From positions 1-28,679 of the forward strand of contig ADNK01000712.1 of assembly GCA_000320545.1 (NCBI GenBank): a stretch of 28,679 nt of DNA, given 5' to 3'. The translations under genes were made by a program, and so were the position numbers. The notes below the pieces were generated by a model, which worked only from the letters and a program-made list of their open reading frames with translations, was not told the origin of the DNA and did no database searches. The first letter of the stretch is position 1. Every line of letters begins with the position of its first letter. This DNA comes from Bigelowiella natans CCMP2755 (Eukaryota > Cercozoa > Chlorarachniophyceae). Positions 11,774 to 22,528 of the stretch are shown here, one piece after another.

Positions 11774-12034
11774 AAATTAATACATTAATATGGTACTTAT
11801 ATTTTTGTTTGTCTGTATATGTGGGTGTGTTGGCTTGTGGCCCCTCCTCCTCCTCCTATAGGTATTCATCGATGGAGGAGGGAATACCACTCACTCGAGG
11901 GACGATGGAACCATCTCAGCTGGTGTTGTCATCAAAGCGAACAAGCGGGAAACAGCGGGCAAAGCACCTCATGGTAGATATTAGTATTTCATGAGGATGT
12001 GCTCGTGCACTAATATGATTTAGTTAATATAAAC

Positions 12035-12109
<75 letters not shown>

Positions 12110-13233
12110 AGTAAAGTATATTCTTGTGCGTGTGTCTGTGGGGATCGCTACAATTCACATTTGAAGCTGATGGCTCTCTATATGCGTCTTAATATAACCA
12201 GAGAAGAAACATTCCCACACCGATGGCGGCCCCTCTCCCCCAGTGCCAAAGGCTGCAAAGTCCCCAGGCCGAGGGAAGGGAGGGGAGCTTTCAAGCGAAG
12301 ATCTGAACGTCGCAACCTCCGACGAAAACAAAAAAGAAGAGAAAGACCATTCAAGCGACGAGGGTACTGACGATGAGGAAGAAGGTGTGAAACTGCGCCT
12401 CCCTATCGTCCCCCCATTAGATGTCCCTGCCAGCCCCCATCAGAAATCTGCGGATATAAGTACTGAAGAAGAGAATAGAGAGAAGGATGGTGATGACGAT
12501 GATGATGGCGACGCTGAAGCCAAGGACAACGACGGTAAGAGAATGAAACATAGAAAAATCGTTTTTGATGATGTAGGGAATTCTTCTCACGGTTCGTGTT
12601 TTCACTTGTTCCTCTGAAGACACGCTGGGCGGCAACCTTCGGCCAAAATCGTCTCCAGCAAAGCTTTTGGGTAAGACCTTCGCGCTGCTGGAGGTTGCTG
12701 CGCCCTCAAAACTCAGCGCAGAAGAGAAGGAGAAGAGCAGCCCAATCAAAGAGAAGCACGAGAGGTCAGATGAGGAAGACATTAAAGACACAAGCTGTGT
12801 GGCCACCATTCCTCTCCGAAATGACGTGTCATCATGGTTTTCCCCTATCCCCTCTCGTTCTGATCACGACATTCACACGCACGCACACATCTGGTGTTAT
12901 TGTGTGTTTTTGCTGTTTTATTAACCGTGTTGGCTGTTGTTGTTGTTGTTGTTGATATATGTGCAGGAAAGTGGCTCTTCTCTCACACGAGACGAAGCCA
13001 AAACTGCGTAATCGCGCAAAGCATCTTTTCCCCCAAAGGAAGAAGGTGAGGCCCCCATTTTTTTAGTACGATCGGATATGCTCGGAGAACGAATAAGAAG
13101 ATGAAGAGGAACAACCGTCGCTCCCAAGCGTTTTGTTACGAATAGGAAGGATGGGTGTATTGGAAAGGGGTTGAAAATGACGATAACAAAGACAATATTG
13201 CTTATAGTGAAGTAAAAATGTAAATACATGATA

Positions 13234-13271
<38 letters not shown>

Positions 13272-13493
13272 GCATTGCGTTGGTATCTTCCTTTTTTGCC
13301 TGCGCGCTCGTGTGGACGAAGATGGTACAAATTGCGATCAGATTTTGTTCAAATTGCGCAGGTGCCATGGTGGAAAAAAATGAGACCGTACGCGTTTGAC
13401 CAGGACGGGAGGTTCTGGAAGCCAATATCGGAGTACGATTCAAACTACACACGAAAAAGTCTTCAAGCGAAAAGATTTCATCCGAGCGTATGA
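10371..13493 (+). CDS. Unrecognised 9-exon protein, about 568 aa, basic/acidic with Trp-rich C-terminus
   Basis: I do not recognise the family. Exons: 10371-10473, 10637-11112, 11248-11428, 11589-11704, 11862-11973, 12244-12534, 12620-12836, 12967-13045, 13362-13493. All eight introns are GT-AG and phase-consistent, totalling 1707 coding nt. The start is the ATG at 10371 (MWGSQKRPSLLRQAL). Exon 2 is very basic and includes RRRRQTF, a possible nuclear localisation signal. Exon 6 is acidic (HSSDEGTDDEEEG and a DDDDDGD run). The C-terminus is aromatic and basic: SSWKVALLSHETKPKLRNRA, VPWWKKMRPYAFD and DGRFWKPISEYD. Exon 3 ends with PPATAPLFIDGGGNT, and exons 4 and 5 together encode PPATAPVFIDGGGNT. 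No signal peptide or membrane span was seen. A nuclear regulatory role is inferred from composition only. The weakest junctions are the exon 1 donor (GTGGTC) and the exon 7 donor (GTTTTC). Confidence 0.7.
11131..11158 (+). repeat. Poly-G tract, intronic
   Basis: G-runs interrupted by a single T lie just downstream of the exon 2 donor (11113) of the 9-exon gene. Confidence 0.8.
11713..11773 (+). repeat. Compound (TA)n(TG)n microsatellite, intronic
   Basis: TA units run into TG units in the 157-nt intron (11705-11861) that splits the second copy of the FIDGGGNT motif. Confidence 0.88.
12032..12106 (+). repeat. Compound (AC)n(AT)n microsatellite, intronic
   Basis: AC units are followed by AT units in the 270-nt intron (11974-12243) of the 9-exon gene. 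Confidence 0.88.
13236..13266 (+). repeat. (TA)n microsatellite, intronic
   Basis: A TA tract lies in the 316-nt last intron (13046-13361) of the 9-exon gene. Confidence 0.85.
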
Positions 13494-14146
13494 AAAGCAC
13501 TTCAGAGTATGCTCTAGGAAGAAAGTGCTAGCTCGTACAGATCAGGAAATTCCGAGGTTGCTGCCTTGTGAGAATCAGCGCCGGCGGTAATCCCTTGACT
13601 TCAACCGCTCGCAGTGCAATTTGTGTCCCGATAATGCACATAGGCTAGGTCGAAGTTGCATTGTGATGATTAGATGCGATGTGCAAGATCCAAGTTGCGT
13701 CTAAATTCATGAATGAATGCTGTGCTAGTATGCGCCAGCTTGCAACGATTCGGAGCAACTACGCATGCCATTGCGATGCACGCGCAACTAGCCAAATGAG
13801 TCTATTCGGGTGCACATGGCTTTCTCTGTGTGCGAGTGATTGCGTGCCTTCTAGCTAGCTAGCCTTGCTAGCTTGTCCAATTGTGAACATGTGAGCTGGC
13901 TAGTTGCTGTAGAAAAAAACTAGCTAGCTAGCCATACTACCATACTAGCGAGCAAACCAGCATATAAATACATGTCTATATTTGTAATAAAGATAATACA
14001 ACGTTGACTATACTAGACTGATCATTCATCAATCAGCGTCTAATAAGGTGGCACATAAATGCACTGCATATTTTAGCTTGCTGCCAATATCTAGCAATCT
14101 CACGCAACTAGGCAACGTACGTGATTGCACTCACCACTAGACTAGC
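13494..14146. other. Intergenic region between convergent genes, CTAG-rich
   Basis: The 3' ends of the plus-strand 9-exon gene and the minus-strand membrane-protein gene face each other here. From about 13600 the sequence is dense in CTAG and GCTAGC tetranucleotide arrays (for example 13852-13872 and 13919-13932). An AATAAA lies near 13986. No convincing reading frame was seen. Confidence 0.6.
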
Positions 14147-14520
14147 TCAGCATAATGGTGGGGGATAGCTAGTGGCGTTAGACCCTGCCGTCTTCGTGCC
14201 ATTATTGCTGTGGAAACGTTGCTGCTTGTTTTGTATGACCTCTAGGTGTGTTTTCTCTCGTTCCAATAATAAACCAGCATTTTGGTAGCATCGTTTATAA
14301 AAGGTTTTTAAGCACGATTTTCCTTTTCTCGTGGTGTAGCCCAGTCTTAGCGGGAGCACAGGAAATGCACGAACGTCGCGATGAATGTTAGCGCCACTAG
14401 CTTCGACAGTATTTGCCAGGAAAACCTCTGGGTTGTACGCAGGCCTTTTCTTGCCTGACAGGTTAAATTATTGTAAAGGCTTTTATAAGACGAAAATAGT
14501 GTGATACTCCCTGGTTACAC

Positions 14521-14559
<39 letters not shown>

Positions 14560-14650
14560 GTATATATTTTTCCCCAGCATTACTCAACATATTTACTCAG
14601 TCAAATGGATATATATCATATACATAAGCACACACAAACACACACACACA

Positions 14651-14690
<40 letters not shown>

Positions 14691-15593
14691 CCAACAAACA
14701 TTCAAAATGGTGCACATGTGAAAGCAAAAAAGGTACTTTTTCGATCGCTAAGACGCTGCTCATACCATTCGGGAACGACAGGGTTTTCTGGTTGTGAAAA
14801 CGATACGATTTTAAGAAAGTCTACGCGGGGCTTTACAATTTTCTCGATCTCAGACAACGAATAAAAGAATCCGCTGCTTCCATCGATGGCACGATGGTGA
14901 GCTTGCTGACGCTCATCATTTTTATTTTCGGCAATGAAAGTTTTTGCTGTTGATATATGGCCGGATCGCTGTAGGATAGAGTCGGTAAAAAAGGGAGGTC
15001 TTGTCTCATCGAGATCCAAAACGAAGAATGCGTCGACCTGCAGAAAGAGCAAAAGTAAATATCGTCAAAAAACTACAACTGACTTCTGCATTGAACTAAC
15101 GTTGTTCCCTGCATAATTTTTAACAAGCAACAGTTCCTCCTAAATCCACACTGACTTATACTTTCATTTCTGCTGTCAGCACTGGCTCCTACTGATGCTA
15201 TTGCCTGTGCTACTACTCTCGTGTCGTTCGTCTTACCAAGTGCCCTTTTCGCCTGTTGTGGTCGAATATGTGTGCAATTTTGCTTTTGAGTTCAAGACGC
15301 TGGAGCTGCCCAGTTATGCAAACTGCCAACCGAACTTGCTGATGTTCGTGGAGCTTGTGCTGTTGCACCGGAAGCTGATGTTCGTTCTTCGGGCCAAAAC
15401 CGCCGTCGTGAAAGCTCGAGCAGGCAAACAGTGTGATGAGGACAGCGAAAATAACCAAATTGCCAAACATACATTTCGGTGAATAGGAGAAAGTGTGGCA
15501 TGGGGGAGAATGCTTCTGCCTCTTTCGGTGCCGTTTGAGGTGCTGCTTGCCAGAATGCTGATGGTGAAAAGATCGAAGAGAGAATATCTTCAT
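14147..15593 (-). CDS. Putative type II membrane glycosyltransferase-like protein, 3 exons, 321 aa
   Basis: Exons, in transcript order: 15593-15237, 15037-14737, 14454-14147. Both introns are GT-AG, phases agree, and the total is 966 coding nt including the TGA. The N-terminus is short, basic and His/Lys/Arg-rich (residues 1-41), then one hydrophobic segment (about 43-58, LVIFAVLITLFACSS), which is the layout of a type II Golgi membrane protein. Next comes VRLAVCITGQLQRLELKSKI (about 87-106). A chain starting CxTGQxxRLEL recalls uncharacterised glycosyltransferase-like proteins of algae. This is a memory-based impression, not a search. Exon 2 includes VDAFFVLDLDETRP. Exon 3 includes RPAYNPEVFLANTVEASG and AFPVLPLRLG. 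No DxD motif is firmly assigned. The start codon lies 420 bp from the divergent S28 peptidase gene. The exon 2 donor (A/GTACCT) is only moderate. Without it the protein would end at 14702 with about 230 residues. Confidence 0.65.
14524..14689. repeat. (TA)n and two (CA)n microsatellites, intronic
   Basis: TA at about 14524-14553 and CA at about 14627-14650 and 14661-14689 lie within the 282-nt second intron (14736-14455) of the membrane-protein gene. Confidence 0.85.
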
Positions 15594-16013
15594 TGATCAG
15601 TTCTTAGACCGAAAATGCCCGACGCCCCCGTAGCTTCAACAATTCATTTTCGAGGAATCGATTTGCAAATGATTGCTCATGTCGGCAATGTGTTGCGGAG
15701 CTTCCTACTTAACAGAGCGAAGCCAGATGACAGCCTGGTTCCTGGCATGCGAGCATCATTTGCAATTTTCCTGCTTCCGGAAACGAAAGATCCAATTTTG
15801 GCCCAACGACATGTCCCTTATGCGAGATACCGCATCAGAATGAGAACGTCATCAGATCGCGACAAGAACATGTAAGCATACTTATAAACGACAATGAAAT
15901 TCTTTGCCGCATTGGCTTTTCCTCCTGCATTTTGGTTGTGGTTTGTCATCCATTTCTCGAGATTCCCTGCCTCGAACTGTCCCCCCCCCCTTCGCCCAGC
16001 TTCCGATTAAACG
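15594..16013. promoter_or_regulatory. Short divergent (bidirectional) promoter region
   Basis: Only 420 bp separate the start codons of the minus-strand membrane-protein gene (15593) and the plus-strand S28 peptidase gene (16014), so the two 5' UTRs and promoters must share this interval. It contains an 86-codon open frame (15615-15875, +) without recognisable homology, and a poly-C run at about 15981-15990. I could not identify a TATA box or initiator. Confidence 0.45.
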
Positions 16014-19000
16014 ATGCTGGTGTTGTCCTTGGCTGCCCTGGCAGCATTCGCTCCTTTCGTCTATCCCTTGGATGTCCCCCCTGAGTGGGCAAGAGGAGGG
16101 TACGGAGTCTCTTTAGTCATTTCGTGTTTTCCCCACCAACATCTGTGTTTTGTTTGTTTTTATTTGTTGGTTAGGCAACTCTACGCCAAGTTCATGCACA
16201 AACAGAATTTCGAAAGCAGGGAGGGCCTCACGGAGGAGGTTTTGCAGTTGCCTCTCGATCACTTTGGAAAGCAAGACGGACAAAACCGAACGGTATAAAC
16301 CCATGCACCTTGTCGATCGATTAGCTTTTACTGGTTTGCAATGAAACACCACAAAAACTCCAAGTGGCAAACTAAGAGCACCGTTACCTTCCTTCTCAGA
16401 TTGGAATTCGATACTGGGTAGACGAGACGTGCTATTCTAAAGGTTCCCCTGTGTTTGTGAAAATGGGGGGCGAGGGCGCAGCAGGGCCATCTTTCTGCGA
16501 TTCGAGGTACAGTTATCCATTTTCTCTTCGTAGATAATTTCAGACCGTTCAAATCACAAAAATGGTCTCTTTTCCAACTGAGGATATCTCTTATCTTACT
16601 CTAACCTAATTCGTCTTGTTTCAGGGCGTCGAAGCACAGCGCCCTCGTTCTCGCAGTCGAGCATCGATTCTATGGAAAATCGGTACTGTAACCTCTCTCT
16701 CTTTTCTAGTCCATCGTATGTACTCTGAGAGCTTCGGTTGAGCGTGGAAAGCGATATCCGATGCAATCGGAAGAGCTCGCGTGTGACAAATTCTGCTGCT
16801 TTGAATGGAGGTTGAAAGTATTGTGTGCTCAACTTGGACGCTTATGTTTGCAACAACTCACTTAGGTTCCGACAGGGTCCGAACCCCTCTCTCTTGAAAA
16901 CTTGCAGTATCTTACCGTTGAGCAAAATCTTGCTGACACAAAAGCGATATTGGATCACGTCACGGCCAAGTACAAAGCAGGTTAACAGAGACTGCGGTGT
17001 TTCGGATGCATTCTCTTGCTTCTTGCTCCATCGTGATTGATTTTGTCTCTCTTTCCTCTTCCTCCTCCTCCTCGTTCCCTCCTTGGCTGCTATTTACTGG
17101 CTGATGAGCAGGCACCGGATTTGCTTTTGGAGGTAGCTACAGCGGTGCGACATGCGCATGGTTCCGCCTCACGTAAGTATTCGCAACAACAAGAGCGTTG
17201 TCCACGGCTCTCCCACACCCCAATTCCTAAATCTTAATGCATTGCACACAGAAAACAAAGAGGCGAATAGCATCTATGGTTTTTGTTTTATTTCCATAAG
17301 TGTCTTTCCTACCATCATTATCATCATCATCACAAATCGCGCTCGATGGCAGATACCCCGAGTCCGTCAGTGGATGCATCAGTGAGAGCGGAGTCGTCAA
17401 TGCCATTCTCAACTTCACGAAATTCGACTATCAAGTATTTTTTACGTGCGCATGTTGGTATGCGTGTACACTCGTGCTTATATGCAAAGTTTGGGAAGAA
17501 AGAGAGACTTTTCTGTGTTCACATAAGAAAGCTAATTTAGATGTAGAGGGGAAAAGGTCAGGTAGTTATAAATCATAGAATCGTTCATTACACCCCTCCG
17601 CGCCCTCCCTCCTCTCTCTTCTCCTATGTTTCCTTCCAGGTCAGCACAGCTCTGAGTAAGAAGTCTCTTTCCTGTCGCAGTGACATCGTTGCGGCGTTCG
17701 CAGCGGTCGATCGTCAGTTCTCGAAAGGACGGGTAGCGGGCAACTATATTCCAACCATGATAAATAAAATAGCGTGCACATGTGCTTTGTGTAGCGAAAT
17801 GCGCACTAAATCGTGCGACAATGAATGGTGGTGGTGGTGGTGATGATGATGATGATGATGATATTTTATGATGAATCGTAAAAATGACATAGCATGCGCG
17901 TGCTGAGGCGTGTTGTGCTACGGCAGGGTTCGGAAATCAAGGCGATGTTCAACGCGAATAATCTAAATGGCTCTCAAAACGGTAGCAGTATGTTTGAGTC
18001 ATGTTCCGTCAGCGCGAGCCTGTGCACTGGAGCTAGTGCAAGCTTAGCTTCTTCGTATTTTTAAACCGTAGACACAGATGTGTACATGATGTAAGAGTCT
18101 GACGCGCATCCTCCGTCCCCCCCCTCTTTCCCAACCACCGCAGGCGATCCTGACTTCATGTACGCTATCGCGGATGGGGTGGCCATGATGGATCAGTACG
18201 GGTAGGAAAGTGGCTGCGTTAGATAGCGATTATTCCAGTGATACATCGGCGGGATAAACACCACTCCAAGGTCCGAGATGATGCAACTTTACTTTGTTGT
18301 TAATGACGTACGACAGGAGCAAGGATGAGGTGTGCGCTCACGTAGCGCTCCTGCCTGCGAGTCCTTCAGGTGGGGAGTACAGTACTCGCTCGTTGCGCCG
18401 CTTGTTCCGGGAAGAACCCGATGAATTTCCCCCTCCCCCCCCCCCCGCCCCCTTCCCCCTTCAAACAAAGAGTCCAACTTTCACATATAGGCAGTCAGCC
18501 TTGTGGTTGTTTCTACGACAATCACGGCGAGAGTTTCCCTCATTTGTCTCTGATGATGCTCTCCCGTCGACGTTATGTGCAAAAAGACGCGATCGCCTTT
18601 ATGAGATCATTCGCTTCCCGATTACCAACATCGGGGCGAAAATGCTCAGATGACTTGGGAAAAGGGGGGGGGGCGATTTCGGCGGTGTGTTTGCCGCATG
18701 AGCAAGATCCTTCCCCCGCCTCATGCTCTCGTCATCTCATTTCGCTATTTTAATGGGAATACGATACTGCGGGAGCAAACCCTACTTCCAGCACATGAAC
18801 CCTGATTTTGGTCCTTGTTGTTGCCGCGCTGCTGTTTTGAATGTGCAGACGATGATCGAATCTCCAATTTGAACGAGATGATAATTAAGCACTACGGCAA
18901 CGACTTCGTCAAGGGGTCAATAATGAAAGGGGAGGGGGGGGGTGGGGGGGGGGGGGGGGAGCTAGAGAGACTAAGCACAGCCATGCCTCGTGTTCTCCTC

Positions 19001-19831
19001 TCTTTTTGTTACCTCACCCTCCCCCACAACGAAATGACTTATACAACGGTCCTGCCATCATCAGGTGCTTCTACGACTCAGATTGCATCAAAAACAAAGT
19101 CGTCGGAGCTTCCCAAGGGGTCTGTGTTTCTAGCTGCACTTGTTCTTACGAATACATCTGCTGAATATCGTACACAAGAGAATAGCCTCGAATGGAAGTC
19201 TGTCTATTTGACGGTGGAACGAGTTAAACCCCCCCCCCTTTGTCCAACTACTCAGGTGGGCGATAGATCCTGGCGTTGGCAGAAGTGCTCGGAATTGGCA
19301 TATCTACAAACGGTGTCATCATCATCATCATCATAATTATCATCATCGTCGTCATAATTGATATTGCCCCATCGTCTTTCACTATCCTTACAATCACGAG
19401 CGAGCGTGTATATGTAAGCTCGCCCAAATTTAAAATTGATATTATTTCGCATCATTTTCCTTCCTTTTCCCCATAAATCTCAGGCTCCCGATGAAAATCG
19501 CGCCAGGTGGTTCTTTCTGTGCATAGCCTGTTCGTATGTTGTGTTTGCGGGATCGACGGTAGAAAGGGGGAGCCGGGGGGGGGTTGAGATAGACGCGAAT
19601 ATGAGAGCAAGGACAACGAGGAATGACCGATGCCTTGCGCACGAAGCAACACCCGCAACAAACACGTCGAAGAGTCGAAATAAGGCCCTCACTGTATTGC
19701 CAAGGTCCACGCTGCTCACGCTGGATGCGCTCGTGCAGCAATGCGAGTACATGTTCAATGGCACCCTACCCGACACGACAGGGATCAACCAGAGGTGTGG
19801 AGCTTTCGTTCTCGTAGGCCAGGGCGGTTGA

Positions 19832-19868
<37 letters not shown>

Positions 19869-20638
19869 GCGGCACCAACCGTACTGTTGCTGTCGTTATA
19901 TATGCAGCAAGCGGGCTCGCTACACGTGAATGATCGTGCGGATATTCTCTCGAATTGCTTTGATGATTAGATTATATTTATTGACAATATACAAACCCTT
20001 ACATCCTACTGCTGCTGCCGCTGTCTTCGCATCCCCCCCCCCCCCCCCCCCTTCCCCAGATATGGCGGCGATCAGCCGAAAGGCTCTCAGGTTCGTAAGG
20101 GGGCAGCGTTGGAAAGATAGATTCTCAAAAAGTTATAAGCGTTGCTCAGGAGTTTGTGGGACTCTGAAGTTTATGCTAACGGACGGTGGTTGTTTGTGTG
20201 TGTGTGTGTTGCCTTCTCTATCATTTGAAGGTGGTGTTCATCAACTATAGCGACGACCCTTGGCTGCAAGCATCGGTAAGTTATGTTACGTGCGAGGAGT
20301 CGTCAGTAGGGCAACTTATATAGATGATATCGTAGGAAATTTCAAAGCATGTGTCTAAAAACGTTTCTCCCCATTCCTCCCCCCCCCCTTGCGATGCTCA
20401 GGTGGTTGTCAGCCAGTCCGAGGATCTTCCCGTGTGCATGACTACGGTACTTAGTTAGTTCTGGCTGCACGTGCAACCAACACCGCGACAGTGTGTATGC
20501 ATCTCCTTATACGTGTGCCATCATGATCATAGATGTCTCTTTTCGTCTTATCGCCTTCTTTGTTTGACAGTGCGATGGGTGTGGCCATTGTGGTGCGGGG
20601 GTCCCAAGGTAACATCATCTATTTCACACTAGTTCTAG

Positions 20639-20674
<36 letters not shown>

Positions 20675-20843
20675 TCTCTTCATTTCCCCTCCTACTTCCC
20701 AACTCCCTCCGCTATGGCTTGCCCCGTCATTCATTGACTTCTCATTTCTTGCCACCATTCGCAGCGATGTCGGTGCAAAATGCGAGAGTCTCGCTGATTC
20801 GTATCTAGACAAATGGCTTGCCGCAGGCGCCGAATCGCGTTAA
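16014..20843 (+). CDS. Peptidase S28 family serine carboxypeptidase (lysosomal Pro-X carboxypeptidase / DPP-II type), 21 exons, 471 aa
   Basis: S28 enzymes cleave next to proline: Pro-X carboxypeptidase removes a residue after a penultimate Pro, and dipeptidyl peptidase II removes X-Pro dipeptides. They act in lysosomes, vacuoles or the secretory route. Exons: 16014-16099, 16175-16292, 16400-16506, 16625-16682, 16866-16980, 17112-17172, 17353-17434, 17640-17732, 17927-17981, 18144-18201, 18317-18369, 18849-18915, 19065-19119, 19256-19312, 19484-19506, 19705-19794, 20060-20090, 20231-20275, 20402-20446, 20571-20608, 20765-20843. All 20 introns are GT-AG and in phase. An N-terminal signal peptide (about 1-18, MLVLSLAALAAFAPFVYP) is followed by the family's PLDHF, KMGGEGAAGP, VEHRFYGKS and YLTVEQNLAD. 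The nucleophile is Ser170 in GGSYSGA; Asp412 lies in SDDPW and His439 in GCGHCG. RWQKCSELAYLQT and INQRYGGDQPKGSQ are also typical. Length matches the family (about 490 aa). I cannot separate carboxypeptidase from dipeptidyl peptidase by sequence alone. Confidence 0.93.
17826..17862 (+). repeat. (GGT)n(GAT)n trinucleotide repeat, intronic
   Basis: GGT units run into GAT units in the 194-nt intron 17733-17926 of the S28 gene. Confidence 0.8.
18427..18448 (+). repeat. Poly-C tract, intronic
   Basis: A C-rich homopolymer tract lies in the longest intron (18370-18848, 479 nt) of the S28 gene. Confidence 0.8.
18929..18959 (+). repeat. Poly-G tract, intronic
   Basis: G runs broken by a single A and T lie just after the donor at 18916 in the S28 gene. 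Confidence 0.8.
19314..19350 (+). repeat. (CAT)n/(ATC)n repeat, intronic
   Basis: The trinucleotide repeat starts immediately after the donor at 19313 of the S28 gene. Confidence 0.8.
19831..19867 (+). repeat. (GAT)n trinucleotide microsatellite, intronic
   Basis: About twelve GAT units lie in the 265-nt intron 19795-20059 of the S28 gene. The same intron ends in a long poly-C tract (about 20033-20051) that serves as the pyrimidine tract of the acceptor. Confidence 0.85.
20641..20680 (+). repeat. (CT)n microsatellite, last intron of the S28 gene
   Basis: The CT tract lies in intron 20609-20764, where it may serve as part of the polypyrimidine tract before the final exon. Confidence 0.85.
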
Positions 20844-22528
20844 GCTGCTGCTGTGGGACGGGTTAGGATACAGCAATGTGCATGATGTCACATTTATTTT
20901 CATTTATTTTAGCTCTGACCTACTCTAGTACTTGTCGCATTATTCGGCATTGCGATACGATGCCAATATGTCATATTCATAGCAGTTTACAGGACAGGAC
21001 ATATCTACATGAAAATACACTGCTAGACTGTTGTGGTGTGCATGTGCGCGCGTACGGTCGAACCTGCTAGCCTGCTCGAGCGATGCATGACGTGCGAATT
21101 TTTGTGTACTAGTGTGGGTACAGTATTGCATGCTTGTGTGTGGTGTTTGTCATATTCTGCCTGGCAAGTTCTGCAGCAGAGCTGCGTAGCTGGTCTAGTG
21201 GTGGCATGCAGCGCGGTGCATAATGTGCGGGCAACACGCACTTCAGTAGAAAAGCATGAAGCTGCTGTTTGTTTAGCGCTTCATTGTGGCTTGCTAGCCG
21301 TGGCTAGCATGGCTTTGTTTGTCTAGATGCTCTAGTGCTGTGCAGACAGCGCTAGCACACATGAATGCACACATGTGAAGATTTGCATGTGAGCAGTTAT
21401 TCTAGCTCTAGAGCTAGCTAGTATAGTGTCGTAGTACGAGCTAGCGAGCGCAAGTATTTGCTTGCGGTGTCGACCATGCTAGCTAATGCTAGCTAGCACA
21501 CGACGCGTGCACAAATCTACATGCAACTTGCACACCTCTAGATCTAGCAATAGATGTGCGATGCTAAGTGTCCTGACTAGCTGAGACTACAGCCTTCAGG
21601 GCTAGTGACATCTAGGCGCCACATGTGCCTAAAATCTAGCATGCAAACGTGTGTGCGTAGCACGTTAGCATTGCAAGCATATGTAGCATTTCTCAGTCGC
21701 GCTAGCGCGTGCCATGTTCATTTTTGACCCATTAGTGCATAGCTTGCGATGCTGCCGGCTGCGAGCTAGCTAGCTAGCTCGTGCGCGCTCACAATTGCCA
21801 TCATGATCATCACCACAGCAGAACGATCCAAACGTGCACACATGTATGGACAAAGCATTGTGTGCACAGTACACGATGATCTCAAAATCGTACGGCTAGC
21901 TACACATGCTAGCATGCTTACACAGTCATGGCATGTGTGCATGTAACGGATACTCACGCACGGAACTGTTTTAGGTCGAGATAGGAACGTACTGCGATGA
22001 GCATTTACGTGACTGTTTCACTTGTTTTCTCAATATTTAACATTTAGTTTACACAGTTGAGCACAATTATATGTACACGCAGGTTGCATCGATATGTAAC
22101 ACCCAGCACTTGATTCGTAAGAAGTCGCTATTACATGTCCTTTCTCGATTCGTAGCTAATGCCAACGAAAGGTACGAGCGCATTGAAAGTTCCACGCAGG
22201 CGCTGAATTAGAGTGATATGTTTTCTGGCGGGAGAACTAACCTGCTGGTCATAAGATGAATCCTAAACTGGAGAGAGGACTCTTTCTATCTTTACACAGG
22301 ATCGGTATAATCAATGCTAAATCCTAGTTCCGAGAACTGAAAACCAAAATCAAATAGAAGGTTTATGAGCTCGATATAAATTTGAATGAGATGTGAAAAA
22401 ATCACATTTTACATCGCTCGCTACGGCGAGGATTGGGGTCAATTGCCGCAAACGGGATTTCATATCGTTTCATGATACTGTAGGTAAACACTCTACAGGT
22501 GGGATGTTTTATCAAACCTTCTGCATGG
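20844..22528. other. Intergenic, CTAG/CATG palindrome-rich block
   Basis: The stretch lies between the S28 stop and the stop of the minus-strand His/Gln-rich gene. From about 21040 to 21960 it is dense in CTAG, GCTAGC, CATG and TGCA palindromes (examples 21399-21424, 21764-21780, 21895-21920). From about 21960 to 22528 the composition returns to ordinary. No convincing exon was found, except a possible alternative last exon of the neighbouring gene (about 22202-22132 minus, reading RLRGTFNALVPFVGISYESR). Confidence 0.6.

Noticed and set aside
15615-15875. 86-codon plus-strand frame between two divergent genes
   Set aside because: It starts 22 bp from the opposite gene's ATG, has no recognisable motif and lies where two 5' UTRs and promoters must be. 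Listed only within the promoter-region entry.
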